A program made the translations under genes and the position numbers. From the NCBI GenBank assembly GCA_964430475.1, contig CAYSEQ010000001.1, positions 102,663-166,662 on the forward strand: 64,000 nt of DNA. Reading direction: 5' to 3'. The notes beneath the pieces were generated by a model. It was not told the origin of the DNA. It searched no databases and worked only from the letters and a program-made list of their open reading frames with translations. Below are positions 43,336-52,989 of the stretch, one piece after another. This DNA comes from CAYSEQ01 sp964430475. GTDB taxonomy: Bacteria > Patescibacteriota > Microgenomatia > UBA8517. How positions within the stretch are numbered: the first letter of the stretch is position 1; every line of letters begins with the position of its first letter.

Positions 43336-44702
43336 CATTTTTTCCGTTCTAGTAGTGAAATACACATACCCATAATGAGCCAAAAACAGATAGCAAATTT
43401 AGAAGCTTCAAATATGTCAATAAAAAATGCATTTAAGAAAATTCCAGGCAATGCACCTAAAACCCCACCGATAAGAGAAAGTACTGCAACATCTTTATAC
43501 TGCTGAAGTGGGAAAAAAAGTAAAAATCTTCTTAAAATGTTTATAAAAATAAGGAAAAATGAAAGGAAACCTAAGATTCCAACTTCCCCTAAAAGACGTA
43601 AAAAATCATTATCTGTAGCTAATGTAATAGATGAATAACCCGTTCCTAAAATAGGATTTTTTGTAAATGCTCTCAACGCCCGAGGCCATTCAACATTTAA
43701 TCTAATATTAGTAGACCTGTCCTCTGATTGGACCTCATTTTTTGTTGGAGAAAAATTCTCGTTGTTTTCAAAAAGAATTTCACTCTGAGCAAGTACTAGT
43801 TTAGGTTTATAAAGGTAATTTAAAAGATTAAATTCTAAAAACCTTTCGCTAGTCACCTTAAAAATACGCATATATCGTGACATTAAACTAGGTGAAAAGA
43901 AAGTGAACAAAAAACTAACTATTAATACCAGTAAAATGGTTCTATATTTTTTCAAAAAAACTAAACTTATGACAACTGCCAAAATATAAGAAACGAATGA
44001 GATTCTTGATGCAGCGTTAACCAGAAGCCATAACCCACTAAGCCATATAAAAAAAGAGGTTATTTTTGTCTTCTTCTCATTTGAACTGACAAATATAGAA
44101 ACTACGATTGGAAGGGTAAGCACTAAAAATGCAGCAAGATCATAATGCCCTGCAAAAGTTGAATTTATATGAGCGCCTTCAACATATCTTAAAGCTATGC
44201 CCTTTGAATATTCCTCATTCTGTGTAATCACCATGGGCCAGTCCAAATATCTTTGTCCGAATCCGTATATAAACACTATGGCAATAACTACGAAAATTAT
44301 CTTCACAAAGTAATCAATGGCGTTGGGATTTCTTCTAGCAAACTCTAATCCAATGAAAAATGGAATAAAGTACTCAACCCTTCTTAGCCAATGTAAAAAA
44401 CCTATATGAGGCACAACTGTGGAGGTTATAAAGATAGCTGATAAAAGAGAAATAAAACCTGACAATAAAAAAATCAAAATTGACCTGTTAATTTGATCTT
44501 TTAAGAAACTTCTTAAAGAACTACTTACTAAAAATAAAAATAGAATGCCGGAAAGGGCTAGTAAAAAGTCCTCAATCCGTATGGAAACAAATGTTCCCGG
44601 AACCCTAATAAGGGGAAATTTAGGATAAAGGGTTACAAAAATAAAAATCATCGAGACCGTATATTTGAGCAATGGATTAAGCCATAATAAACGCTTTAGC
44701 AT
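43335..44702 (-). CDS. O-antigen polymerase/ligase-like membrane protein
   Basis: A polytopic protein of about 455 residues with 10-12 transmembrane helices and a large periplasmic-type loop (about 265-330), the layout of Wzy/WaaL proteins. The segment NVEWPRALRAFTKNPILGTGYSSI, with its Asn-Pro-Ile-Leu-Gly-x-Gly, is the O-antigen ligase family signature. It would polymerise or transfer the lipid-linked glycan outside the membrane. The ATG at 44702 is preferred: AAGGAGG lies 12 bp upstream inside the preceding gene. It overlaps that GT2 gene by 26 bp. Confidence 0.85.
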   Translation of the reverse strand: MLKRLLWLNPLLKYTVSMIFIFVTLYPKFPLIRVPGTFVSIRIEDFLLALSGILFLFLVSSSLRSFLKDQINRSILIFLLSGFISLLSAIFITSTVVPHIGFLHWLRRVEYFIPFFIGLEFARRNPNAIDYFVKIIFVVIAIVFIYGFGQRYLDWPMVITQNEEYSKGIALRYVEGAHINSTFAGHYDLAAFLVLTLPIVVSIFVSSNEKKTKITSFFIWLSGLWLLVNAASRISFVSYILAVVISLVFLKKYRTILLVLIVSFLFTFFSPSLMSRYMRIFKVTSERFLEFNLLNYLYKPKLVLAQSEILFENNENFSPTKNEVQSEDRSTNIRLNVEWPRALRAFTKNPILGTGYSSITLATDNDFLRLLGEVGILGFLSFFLIFINILRRFLLFFPLQQYKDVAVLSLIGGVLGALPGIFLNAFFIDIFEASKFAICFWLIMGMCISLLERKK

Positions 44703-45597
44703 ATGCTTTTGCTGCCTCCTTTCCTGATAAAATTCCAAACAATATCATCCTCCAAAACGCACCCAGCTTTAGCAATAACCTTAAAACTGGATACTGCCAC
44801 TTTGGATAATGCTTTCTGAAAAACAACTTTATTCCTTCAAATTCGTGTAAAACATGGGACCAGGAACTCCCACTTGCCCCACCATAATGAGTTATAAACC
44901 ATGTAGGAATATAAAAAATCTTCCAGCCGCGCGCTCTTGCTCTATAGCAAAGATCAACATCTTCCGTATACATAAAAAAATCTCTATCAAAACCACCAGT
45001 TTGTTCATAAACTTGCCTTCTCACAAACATAAAGGCTCCTGTAACCCAATCAAGTTCTTGCTTTATTTTAAAAAAACCTGCACCCTTATTAAAAAATCTT
45101 GAATGGACTGGATGAAATGGTTTAATCAACTTATCCACTAAAGGAATATCCTGGATAATCATCCATGAAAACACTCTCAGAAGAGTTGGAAAATATCCGC
45201 CTGGTCCTTGCAATTTTCCATCTTTTCCTTTGAGGGCGCATGTCGATATACCTATATCAAGATTTTTATCCATCCAAGAAACCATCTTACCCAAGACATT
45301 GTCGTGAATAAGCGTATCCGAGTTTAATAGCAAGATATATCTTCCCCTTGATACTTTCATTCCCTGATTGTTCGCTCTTCCAAATCCTACATTTTTTTTA
45401 TTTTCAATTACTTTCATCTCAACTTCTGAAAGATTTTTCTCAAGCTTTTTTAAAATGTTTCTTGAATTGTCAGACGACGCATTATCCACAACGATAATCT
45501 CGTACGAAATATTCCGAGTATTCCTAACAACAGATAAAATTGCATTTTTAACAAGCTTTTCTGTATTAAAGTTAACAATTATAATTGAAAGATCCAT
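44677..45597 (-). CDS. GT2-type glycosyltransferase
   Basis: A 306-residue GT-A transferase very like the 39.7 kb GT2: MDLSIIIVNFNTEKLVKNAIL, EIIVVDNASSDNSRNIL, LLLNSDTLIHDNV, TGAFMFVRRQVYEQTGGFDRDFFMYTEDVDLCYRARARGW. The C-terminus carries a hydrophobic or amphipathic stretch that may touch the membrane. AAGGAG lies 11 bp before the ATG. It overlaps the polyproline membrane protein gene by 19 bp. Confidence 0.88.
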   Translation of the reverse strand: MDLSIIIVNFNTEKLVKNAILSVVRNTRNISYEIIVVDNASSDNSRNILKKLEKNLSEVEMKVIENKKNVGFGRANNQGMKVSRGRYILLLNSDTLIHDNVLGKMVSWMDKNLDIGISTCALKGKDGKLQGPGGYFPTLLRVFSWMIIQDIPLVDKLIKPFHPVHSRFFNKGAGFFKIKQELDWVTGAFMFVRRQVYEQTGGFDRDFFMYTEDVDLCYRARARGWKIFYIPTWFITHYGGASGSSWSHVLHEFEGIKLFFRKHYPKWQYPVLRLLLKLGAFWRMILFGILSGKEAAKAYAKAFIMA

Positions 45598-46145
45598 TTC
45601 TTTTTTATCTCCTTATAAAGGCTAACCACACTCATGGTAAAATTTTGGATAAGAACTGGAATAAAAAGAATTGTTATAACCCCTAGAAGAAACCTTATCA
45701 GTAAATTTGAATAAACCATTTTCACAGTAACTTTCTGATTCCACTTTTTTCCATTTATATAAATTGCATCTTTAGCATGTTTCGGTTCAAAACCGTTTAC
45801 AAACAAGCTCTCCCGCATTGGGTGAACTATTTCTTCTAAAAAAGTGCTTCTAGTTTGGTCGCGAATCAATATTTGAGCCTCTTCAGGAGGGTAATTAAGC
45901 CTGAATGTGAGAAAGTGTAAGTCAAACGGTCCCAATTTCTGCATATAATCCTGATAATGCTTAAGAACGCTTGCCCTATCTAAATCGCTATAATAAGCTC
46001 TTCTTAAAGGGGTTTCTGTATCAGCAGGTTCGTTGGACTGAAGAGAATTCGGTGGAGGTGGAGGAAATTGAGGTTGAGGCAAGAGAAGATAAGTAAGAAA
46101 AACAAATGATATTAAAATGTATACAATTTTCACAATACTTTTCAT
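45579..46145 (-). CDS. Small membrane protein with polyproline motif, unknown
   Basis: A 188-residue protein with an N-terminal transmembrane helix (about 5-22) and a second near the C-terminus (about 150-172), leaving about 125 residues outside. The outer part opens with PQPQFPPPPPNSLQSNEPADTETPLRRAYYSDLDR and is rich in charged residues. No catalytic motif is visible and no family can be named with confidence. Position between an acyltransferase and a GT2, with a 19-bp overlap, ties it to glycan assembly or export. Confidence 0.7.
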   Translation of the reverse strand: MKSIVKIVYILISFVFLTYLLLPQPQFPPPPPNSLQSNEPADTETPLRRAYYSDLDRASVLKHYQDYMQKLGPFDLHFLTFRLNYPPEEAQILIRDQTRSTFLEEIVHPMRESLFVNGFEPKHAKDAIYINGKKWNQKVTVKMVYSNLLIRFLLGVITILFIPVLIQNFTMSVVSLYKEIKKKWIFQL

Positions 46146-46163
46146 GAGAATATAAATTACTCA

Positions 46164-46757
46164 TTATTGGAAAAGCCTGGCTCTCCCTAGTCTATAGTTT
46201 AAATTTCTAACTTCTCTTTCGCCGATGACCTTTGCCGGAATCCCAGCAACTATTTTATAATCGTCAACATCCTTAGTAACCACAGCACCAGCTGCAACAA
46301 CCGCTCCTTTACCTATCTTTACTCCTGGTAAAATTATGGCTCTGGGACCAACAAAAACGTAATCCTCTATCTTAACTTTGGCATTAACTGCTCGAAAAAA
46401 CGGATCGTTGATATTATGCTCTGAGTTGTAAATCAGAACTTGTGAGGCTATATCTACATGATTTCCAATCTCAAGTAGGTCTCTACCGTCGAGGAAAGCG
46501 TTTTCTCCTATTTTGGTATCCTCGCCAATTTTAACATTTTTAGGTTCAAAAAATCTACATCCCATATGAATCGTAGAACCCCTTCCTATTTTTACGCCAG
46601 CTAATTTGAAAACTAAGTGCCTTATTGTTGCAAAGGGCACATGAAGACTTACTAAATGGATGAAAAAAAGCTTAAGATCAAGATACCAATTATAAAATCT
46701 TAGCAAAATCTTCTCTTTTGCTTGTTTCAAACTTAACTTCCTTCCGTATTTATCCAT
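46164..46757 (-). CDS. Hexapeptide-repeat acyltransferase
   Basis: A left-handed beta-helix acyltransferase of about 197 residues (LbH/WcaF type). After a basic helical N-terminus come hexapeptide turns: VKIGRGSTIHMGCRF, VKIGEDTKIGENAFLDG, LEIGNHVDIASQVLI, the active-site-like NSEHNI, VFVGPRAIILPGVKIGKGAVVAAGAVVTKDV and AGIPAKVIG. It probably O-acetylates a sugar on the glycan. The ATG at 46757 (MDKYGRK) has AAAGGA 9 bp before it; longer in-frame starts would overlap the GT4 gene upstream. Confidence 0.87.
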   Translation of the reverse strand: MDKYGRKLSLKQAKEKILLRFYNWYLDLKLFFIHLVSLHVPFATIRHLVFKLAGVKIGRGSTIHMGCRFFEPKNVKIGEDTKIGENAFLDGRDLLEIGNHVDIASQVLIYNSEHNINDPFFRAVNAKVKIEDYVFVGPRAIILPGVKIGKGAVVAAGAVVTKDVDDYKIVAGIPAKVIGEREVRNLNYRLGRARLFQ

Positions 46758-46825
46758 GAAAACAATTCCTTTTGACGATACTCTGATATTTTCTGAAAAT
46801 AACATTTTAAAAATTTGTTCCGATT

Positions 46826-47947
46826 TTATGGACTTTTTATTGTATTTTCTAATAAATCTAGAGTTTCCCTGGCAGACTTTTGCCACGAAAAGTTTTTCAC
46901 GCGTTTTAAACCTCTTTCTATTAACTTATTTTTTTCTTTTTGACTCATACTAAGAATTGTTTTCAGTCCACCAGCAATACTTTCTATATTATAAGGGTTT
47001 ACATATATACCTGCATCTTTTACAATTTCAGGAAGACTTGCAACTTTACTCACTACAACCGGTGTTCCACAAGCCATACTACTTAAGACATCCATACCAA
47101 ATCCTTCCCAAAATGATGGCAAAACATACAATTCTGCAGCAGTTAAGAGTGCGGCCTTTTCTTTTTCACTCACATAACCTGTAAATAAAACATTTTTTTC
47201 TAATTTTAAATCCTTTATCTTCTTAAAGATTGGATGATAAAGCCATCCCTTCTTTCCTGCGATTACCAAAAGACAATCAAATTCCTTAACTATGTTTTTA
47301 TAAGCCTCTAAAAGTCCTTCAACATTTTTACTAGGCTTTAATGTTGATAAAAAAAGGATATACTTTTTGTATATCCTATATTTTTTAAGAATTCGTCGCA
47401 CAAAATTTTTAGAAATTTTTGTGTTGAAGTTATCTTTATCAAATCCATGATAAATTATTTTCACTTTTTTTGAGGCAAAAGGATAATGTCGTACAATATC
47501 ATTAGCTGTAGATTTTGACGGAGAAATGATATATTTTGATACAGATATTGAAATAGCACTCCAGTATTTTAACTGCCAAAAATCGTATTTTCTAAATTGG
47601 CCCGAAAATTTGAGATAACCTAGGTCATGTATTGTACAAATCATCGGTGCACGCGAGAAAATCGGTAAATAATGCGATGGTGAAAAAAACACATCTAACT
47701 TTTCAGTCGTCAAAAGCCGAGGCATTAAACCGGTCAAGACCCAAAATTTCCCACTAGGAAAAATCTTATATTCCCAAAAGGGATTGCTTCTGGGCATATC
47801 TTCATTTGGAGGATTTTTTAAATAAATTCTAAACCTTAGATTATTATCCTGTAGTTTGTGAAGATTAACTAGTATTTGCCACGCGTATTGATTGACTCCA
47901 ACTTTCTCCGTCACATTTGCTTCGTTTCCATCAATCCCTATCAACAT
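46826..47947 (-). CDS. GT4-type glycosyltransferase
   Basis: A 373-residue GT-B transferase. It opens MLIGIDGNEANVTEKVGVNQYAWQIL; CTIHDLGYLKFSGQF, the donor-domain YILFLSTLKPSKNVEGLLEAY and PSFWEGFGMDVLSSMACGTPVVVSK follow. The pattern is that of mannosyltransferase-like GT4 enzymes (same group as the 48 kb gene). Its upstream gap (47948-48039) is AT-rich with no clear promoter. A 9-bp inverted repeat at 47355-47377 lies in the coding region and is probably chance. Confidence 0.87.
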   Translation of the reverse strand: MLIGIDGNEANVTEKVGVNQYAWQILVNLHKLQDNNLRFRIYLKNPPNEDMPRSNPFWEYKIFPSGKFWVLTGLMPRLLTTEKLDVFFSPSHYLPIFSRAPMICTIHDLGYLKFSGQFRKYDFWQLKYWSAISISVSKYIISPSKSTANDIVRHYPFASKKVKIIYHGFDKDNFNTKISKNFVRRILKKYRIYKKYILFLSTLKPSKNVEGLLEAYKNIVKEFDCLLVIAGKKGWLYHPIFKKIKDLKLEKNVLFTGYVSEKEKAALLTAAELYVLPSFWEGFGMDVLSSMACGTPVVVSKVASLPEIVKDAGIYVNPYNIESIAGGLKTILSMSQKEKNKLIERGLKRVKNFSWQKSARETLDLLENTIKSP

Positions 47948-48039
47948 AAACTTTTATATGAAAGTAATTTTAAATGTGATAACCTTATTTTTCAATTTTT
48001 GACTTCCTATCCTTATAATTTAAGTAATAAAAGTTAAAT

Positions 48040-49134
48040 TTATAAGGCAAGCTTTTTATAAACCTCCAATGTAGCTTTAGCGGTTTTAATCCAATCATAC
48101 CTTTTAAGGACAGAAAGACCCTTTTTAACCCAAAAGTCTTTTTTCTTTAAAACATTCAAAATTCCTTCTGAAATTGAAACAGGATCTTGGGGGTCAACCA
48201 AAAAAGCGGCGTCCTTACCTATCTCACGCATACTGCCAAGATTAGAAGTAACAACCGGTGTTTTGCATGCAAAGGACTCCAAAATCGGCAGTCCAAAACC
48301 TTCGTAAAGCGATGGATAAACTAAAGCTTCAGCTGCCGTGAAAAGTTTTGGCAAATCTAATTTCGGAACAAAGCCTAAAAATTTTACGCCTCTTATAGGA
48401 CTTATACCCTTAACTTCACTACCAATAACCACTAATTTCAAGCCTGTAATGGGTTTTATTCTCTCAAAGGCTTCAATAACTCTCTTAACATTCTTTCTCG
48501 GACTGGTACCAATAGCAAGAATAAAATTCCCTGAAATCAAATACTTTCTCTTTACTTTTTCTACCTCGTACTTTTTAGCAGGTTTAAAAATTGGATCAGG
48601 AGCCTCAGGTATGATAGATATTCTTTCGGGTCTAAAACCAAAATCAAGGCAATCTTCATAAGTGGTTTTTGATGGCACAATAATTCTATCTACCTCTTTG
48701 ACAACCCATCTTAGTCTTGCCTTGTGCACGGAAATTATCTTAGGATCTGAATACATGGGAAACTTTAATGGTATCAAATCGTGAATAGTACTTACCTTAA
48801 AAGCCAAGGAGGGAGGCTGCACCCAATCCGAAGAGTGCAGGACATCAACTTTTCCTATCAACCTCTCAATATTCAAAACATGTAGTCTATTCCATAAAAT
48901 ATCGGCAAAAAAGGGAGAAATAGGAAAGATTTTATACTTAACATTGTTAAACTGCCCAACTTTTTTTAATTCGTTTAACTTAAACTCTAAAACATTTCTC
49001 CCCCTTAGAGAACCGCCATACAAAATGAATTCGTCTTTATTATCAATTTTTAGTAAATTTTTGACGAGATTTTCCGTATACACTGACACTCCAAAATCGT
49101 AAATCATTTGCGAAACATCAATCGCTATCCTCAT
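48040..49134 (-). CDS. GT4-type glycosyltransferase
   Basis: A 364-residue GT-B transferase. MRIAIDVSQMIYDFGVSVYTENLVKNLL opens the acceptor domain; STIHDLIPLKFP, RIIVPSKTTYEDCLDFG, FILAIGTSPRKNVKRVIEAF and PSLYEGFGLPILESFACKTPVVTSNLGSMREI follow, the last containing the EX7E pair. Close in style to mannosyltransferase B-like GT4s. It follows the GT-C-like gene by 5 bp. Confidence 0.88.
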   Translation of the reverse strand: MRIAIDVSQMIYDFGVSVYTENLVKNLLKIDNKDEFILYGGSLRGRNVLEFKLNELKKVGQFNNVKYKIFPISPFFADILWNRLHVLNIERLIGKVDVLHSSDWVQPPSLAFKVSTIHDLIPLKFPMYSDPKIISVHKARLRWVVKEVDRIIVPSKTTYEDCLDFGFRPERISIIPEAPDPIFKPAKKYEVEKVKRKYLISGNFILAIGTSPRKNVKRVIEAFERIKPITGLKLVVIGSEVKGISPIRGVKFLGFVPKLDLPKLFTAAEALVYPSLYEGFGLPILESFACKTPVVTSNLGSMREIGKDAAFLVDPQDPVSISEGILNVLKKKDFWVKKGLSVLKRYDWIKTAKATLEVYKKLAL

Positions 49135-49139
49135 AAATT

Positions 49140-50522
49140 TTAGATTTCCTTTCTTAGCAAGATATCCAAAGGTCCCAATTTTTCAGCTTCAACATAGTTT
49201 TGGTCAATATACTCCTTTATTAAAGGCATTGCACTTACTAAATTTATCCCTTGCACTTGCGCATGTTTATCTCTTACAACTACTCTAGGCGGATCAGTAA
49301 TTAAACCGCTTAAAATTTTTTCCTCCGCTTCCCTCATAAACCAAGGGAATTGAAATACAAAAACATTTCCCGGAGGAAGCCTGTTGGCTAAAAAATAAAG
49401 ATGTGGAGTAGTACCAAAAGCAAAGACTTTATCTTCACTTTCTGAATAATTATTGATTTTATCAACTAATCTTTTCTCTAAATCTCCAAAAAAAAGCACA
49501 TCTTTCCCCCAAGCCCATTGGTAAAAGGGTATGATTAAATAAAAAGAGAATAAAAAATAGAATAACAATCCAATTTTTAAAATATTGGGCTGAAGATTTA
49601 GGAAAAGATAATATAAAGATATTAAAACAAAAGGTAGTGATGGCTGTAAATGAACAAAGTCAAACCTTGCGTAGACAAAAGATAAAGTACCAAGTAAAAA
49701 CACACTCAAAAGTTTCAGAATTTTAAAATCCTTTCTAAAATAAATTAGCCAGAAAGAAATAAATACAGGCCAGTAAACCCAGAAAGCCTTTACTAGATCG
49801 AATAAACTTGGATATTTTCTACCCATTTGTGCAAATGTCGTTAAATTAAAAGTTATAGTCCAATAAAATAAATCTTTTATGACACCCATTTTTACAAAAT
49901 AAATTATCACCGGTAGTTCAACCAATACCATAAAAACTAAAAACCAAAAAATGGTTTTGTATCTTTTTTCTAAAAAAAATAAACCTACTAGAAGAAAAAT
50001 CAAGACAACACTTACCTGTTTCATCTCCAAAGAAAGACCCAAGACTAATCCCAGGAAAGCAGAGTAAAACTTAGCATTCAAATCTTTTGAAATCAATAAA
50101 TAAAATGCAAAAAGAAAGATTGGTACCACTAAAGAATCAATCCATAAAACATACCCTTCAAAAAAGGGGTGCCAAAACGCATATAAAAGATTCAAAATTA
50201 ACAAAAATTTACTATCCTTAGAAATTTTTCTTGCGATAAGAAACAAAAGAATATGATTGATAATAATCGTTACTGCATGCAAAAAAAATGCACCCAACGG
50301 AGTTTTAATTCCGAGAGTATAAAAATTAACTGGAAGGAAAAAAAGTCCGGGAAAGTGCTGGTCTATGATCTCTTTATAAGGTAAAAGTCCTTTAGTCGTT
50401 AGATAAGAATAGACAAAAATTTCGGGATACGGAAAAAAAATAATCTTGGTCAAGATAAAAACATGCAGACCAATTATTAATATCAGAAAAATATTATAAA
50501 AGTTAAAAATTTTGTTTTTCAT
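49140..50522 (-). CDS. GT-C-like polytopic membrane protein
   Basis: A 460-residue protein with about 11 transmembrane helices and a short C-terminal soluble tail. The first loop, LTTKGLLPYKEIIDQHFPGLFFLP (about 43-66), and EMKQVSVVLI resemble the GT39/ArnT-like putative transferases of CPR and Gram-positive glycan loci. Its start overlaps the end of the next GT-C gene by 4 bp (ATGA), so the two are co-translated. Donor and acceptor are unknown. Confidence 0.75.
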   Translation of the reverse strand: MKNKIFNFYNIFLILIIGLHVFILTKIIFFPYPEIFVYSYLTTKGLLPYKEIIDQHFPGLFFLPVNFYTLGIKTPLGAFFLHAVTIIINHILLFLIARKISKDSKFLLILNLLYAFWHPFFEGYVLWIDSLVVPIFLFAFYLLISKDLNAKFYSAFLGLVLGLSLEMKQVSVVLIFLLVGLFFLEKRYKTIFWFLVFMVLVELPVIIYFVKMGVIKDLFYWTITFNLTTFAQMGRKYPSLFDLVKAFWVYWPVFISFWLIYFRKDFKILKLLSVFLLGTLSFVYARFDFVHLQPSLPFVLISLYYLFLNLQPNILKIGLLFYFLFSFYLIIPFYQWAWGKDVLFFGDLEKRLVDKINNYSESEDKVFAFGTTPHLYFLANRLPPGNVFVFQFPWFMREAEEKILSGLITDPPRVVVRDKHAQVQGINLVSAMPLIKEYIDQNYVEAEKLGPLDILLRKEI

Positions 50523-51991
50523 TCTTTAACCCAATAAGTTATTTTCCCAACCCCAGTAAAATCGCCATACTCCTCTTTTATCTTAAAGCCCCCATTAATA
50601 ATTTCACTTTCAACCACTCTTCTAGGATCAGATAAGTCTCGCAAATATTCAAAATAATAAATTCCACTTTTATCATCTATCAGCATCTTGGTTTTTTCTC
50701 TTGTTTTCTCTGAATTTGCGAAAATTGAATCCGTAGCTCCCATTGCCTCAACCATCCCATTTGAATACCATCTATAAGGAGTAAAAGGTTCGGGATATTC
50801 AAATAGAATTATCTCGGAATCGGATACCTTATCTTCAACAAATCTCACAGCTTCCCTCCATTTTTCTCTCTGTTGGCGAGGATCATTCCAGTAAATAAAC
50901 AATCCTAAAAAATTAAAGACTATCAAAAGCATAAAAGATAAAACCCTTAAGAAGTTATTCTTCATTGTCGTTATTCCCAAACCAACAAGTATATAAAACG
51001 CTGGTAATAGAAAGAGAAATCTAAAGAAATTAAAAGCAGGTATGATAAAAGACAAAGACAAAACTAAAACCAAAGGAACAAAGTACCACAGCCAAATTAT
51101 TTTCAAGCTTTTTTTTAGAAAAATAAAACTTCTCAACAGGCCTAAAAAGGCTGGAACCGAAGAAAACAAAACCAAAACAAGATAAACCGATTTATTAATT
51201 AGCGAAATCCTCCCAAAAACAAACTTTGTCCAAACAAACAAAATCTGTCTTATATCACTTCCTCCAGCAACTTCTTTCCATCCGGGCAAAGCATTCAAAA
51301 GCCACAAGCCGTTTTCAACTTGTTTTCTAAAAATCGGAAACCAGAAGAAACTTAATATTAAAATTGGCAAATGCGAAATCAAAAATCTGATCAAAAAATC
51401 TGTATCTTTTAACTTTTTTTCAAAAAATGAAAATAACCAAAAAATGGGTAATAAAAATAATGGTAGGTAATCAGTAAAAACAAGTGCAGTAATTGAAAAA
51501 GAAAATAATACCCACCTTAGATTCAAGAAAGAGTAGACAGCAAGTGTAGCTAAAAATGCAGCCATAGAATACATTCTTGCTTCTTGGGAATAGAAAATAT
51601 GGAGTTGGGAGGTTGCGATAAGCAAACTAACAAGAATTGGGCTAGTCGGTTCGGTACTATTTTTATACAAATGTTTGCAGATCTTAAATACAAGAAATAC
51701 AGTCGCTACGCCAAACAAGACTGAAGGAAGTCTCAGTGAGAATTCTGAAAAACCAAAAATATTTGTCCATAATTTAAGAAATAAATAGTAAAGGGGCGGG
51801 TGATTATCAAATTTTGGAAACTCAGTTAGAATGTACCAAAACGAACCTTTCTTAACTTCAAAAGCACCGATGGACTCATCAAGCCAAAGAGATTGATTAA
51901 TCGCCAAAAGTCTTAACAGAAAAGACATAAGTAAAATAAAAAGTACAGAATACCTACTACTAATACATCGATGTATTGTTAGTGAGGACAT
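50519..51991 (-). CDS. GT-C membrane glycosyltransferase (PMT/GT39-like)
   Basis: A 490-residue polytopic protein with the clear GT-C first loop INQSLWLDESIGAFEVKKG (Asp-Glu pair), FPKFDNHPPLYYLFLKLW and LRLPSVLFGVATV. This matches the PMT_2/dolichyl-phosphate-mannose-type transferases, which use a polyprenyl-phosphate sugar on the outer face. About 10-11 transmembrane helices and a soluble C-terminal tail (from about 385). It follows a 166-bp gap with a TATAAT box and may begin its own transcription unit. The first of two copies of a 16-bp palindrome lies in its start region. Confidence 0.83.
   Translation of the reverse strand: MSSLTIHRCISSRYSVLFILLMSFLLRLLAINQSLWLDESIGAFEVKKGSFWYILTEFPKFDNHPPLYYLFLKLWTNIFGFSEFSLRLPSVLFGVATVFLVFKICKHLYKNSTEPTSPILVSLLIATSQLHIFYSQEARMYSMAAFLATLAVYSFLNLRWVLFSFSITALVFTDYLPLFLLPIFWLFSFFEKKLKDTDFLIRFLISHLPILILSFFWFPIFRKQVENGLWLLNALPGWKEVAGGSDIRQILFVWTKFVFGRISLINKSVYLVLVLFSSVPAFLGLLRSFIFLKKSLKIIWLWYFVPLVLVLSLSFIIPAFNFFRFLFLLPAFYILVGLGITTMKNNFLRVLSFMLLIVFNFLGLFIYWNDPRQQREKWREAVRFVEDKVSDSEIILFEYPEPFTPYRWYSNGMVEAMGATDSIFANSEKTREKTKMLIDDKSGIYYFEYLRDLSDPRRVVESEIINGGFKIKEEYGDFTGVGKITYWVKE
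51962..51977. repeat. 16-bp palindrome, copy 1 of 2
   Basis: AATACATCGATGTATT is its own reverse complement. An identical copy lies at 59117-59132, and the flanks are also similar (TAAT...TTG(T/A)TAG). Here it encodes part of TIHRCIS near the N-terminus of the GT39-like gene; the other copy is read in a different frame. Confidence 0.85.
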
Positions 51992-52071
51992 TTTTTTGTT
52001 CTAAATCTCCCCTGTATTTAAAAAAATTACTTTAAATTTACTTTTTTTAGTTTCCTTTTTTACAGGAAAGT

Positions 52072-52077
52072 ATTATA
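52072..52077 (-). promoter_or_regulatory. Possible -10 box in the 52.0-52.16 kb gap
   Basis: The 166-bp gap 51992-52157 has a perfect TATAAT (minus strand) 81 bp before the GT39-like gene. It is followed by a small hairpin TTTCC/GGAAA. No good -35 is seen 17 bp upstream. The rest of the gap shows nothing else. Confidence 0.35.
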
Positions 52078-52157
52078 GCTTTATTAGTTGGACGCTTTAA
52101 GCTTCTTTAGCCTTTTTCGCAACTTTATCGACTTAAACCTTAAAACCACTATATGAC

Positions 52158-52949
52158 TCATAGAGTTTTTAAAAAATGCTTTACTGCTAGATTAAATTTT
52201 TTACTTCTTTCCCAAATTTTCACCCAAACCGAAACCTTGTATATCATCATTAGGTAAGTTAAAGAAAAACCCTCAAAGCCATCCAAAAATCCAAAATGCC
52301 GAATAAACCTTGATAAAAAAACCCTGATGGGCCACCAAAAAAGATTAAAAAAGGTTGGGTCAACACCTCTTTGAATTAGATTTTCTGCCTCAATCTCCGA
52401 GTATCGATTCTGACGAGCCAAAAATTCATAAATATTATCATATTGCTTATGAACTATTGCTAGGTTCTCGGTACCTGGAAGTTCAAAAATCTTGCCTTGA
52501 ACTTGAGGATAAGAATGAATATCCTTTTTCCATAAGACCTTTCCTTTCTTGAAAAATCTTATCTGTCTGTCAGGCCACCAATTAGTATGTTTTATCCATT
52601 TCCCAAAAATAATATTTTTTCTGGGTATATTTACAGCATCATATTTTCCTGATTTACTAATCTCTTTAAGCTTTTTTTTAAGGTCATCCGTAATATACTC
52701 ATCAGGGTCAAGTAGAATCACCCATTCTCCTCCACACGCTTCAATCATCTTATTTCTAATTAGCTCAATATAAGACACTTTATCTATATCAATAAGCTTA
52801 GCACCAAACTTTTTTGCTACCACCCGTATATTACGATCTACTCTTGACAAATTAAAAATTAAAATCTCATCAGCAAAGCCCTTTAAAGATTTTAGACACC
52901 TTTCCAATTTTTCGCTTTCGTTAAAAGAAGCAATCGCTAATGAAATCAT
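52158..52949 (-). CDS. GT2-type glycosyltransferase (WaaE/KdtX-like)
   Basis: A 263-residue GT-A transferase. MISLAIASFNESEKLERCLKSLKGFADEILIFNLS, the metal-site GGEWVILLDPDEYITDDL, IKHTNWWPDRQIRFFKKGKVLW and VHKQYDNIYEFLARQNRYSEIEA match the LPS heptose/glucose transferase subgroup WaaE/KdtX. A C-terminal hydrophobic helix (about 210-230) may attach it to the membrane. It stands between GT4 and GT39-like genes with a short gap on each side. Confidence 0.87.
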   Translation of the reverse strand: MISLAIASFNESEKLERCLKSLKGFADEILIFNLSRVDRNIRVVAKKFGAKLIDIDKVSYIELIRNKMIEACGGEWVILLDPDEYITDDLKKKLKEISKSGKYDAVNIPRKNIIFGKWIKHTNWWPDRQIRFFKKGKVLWKKDIHSYPQVQGKIFELPGTENLAIVHKQYDNIYEFLARQNRYSEIEAENLIQRGVDPTFFNLFWWPIRVFLSRFIRHFGFLDGFEGFSLTYLMMIYKVSVWVKIWERSKKFNLAVKHFLKTL

Positions 52950-52989
52950 ATAGTTTTGATATACTAAATTTTAGTAATCTGTTGACTTG

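Noticed and set aside
47355..47377. 9-bp inverted repeat with T5 loop as a terminator
   Set aside because: It is inside the GT4 coding region, has no T-run after the hairpin on the transcribed strand, and a repeat of this size is expected by chance in AT-rich DNA.
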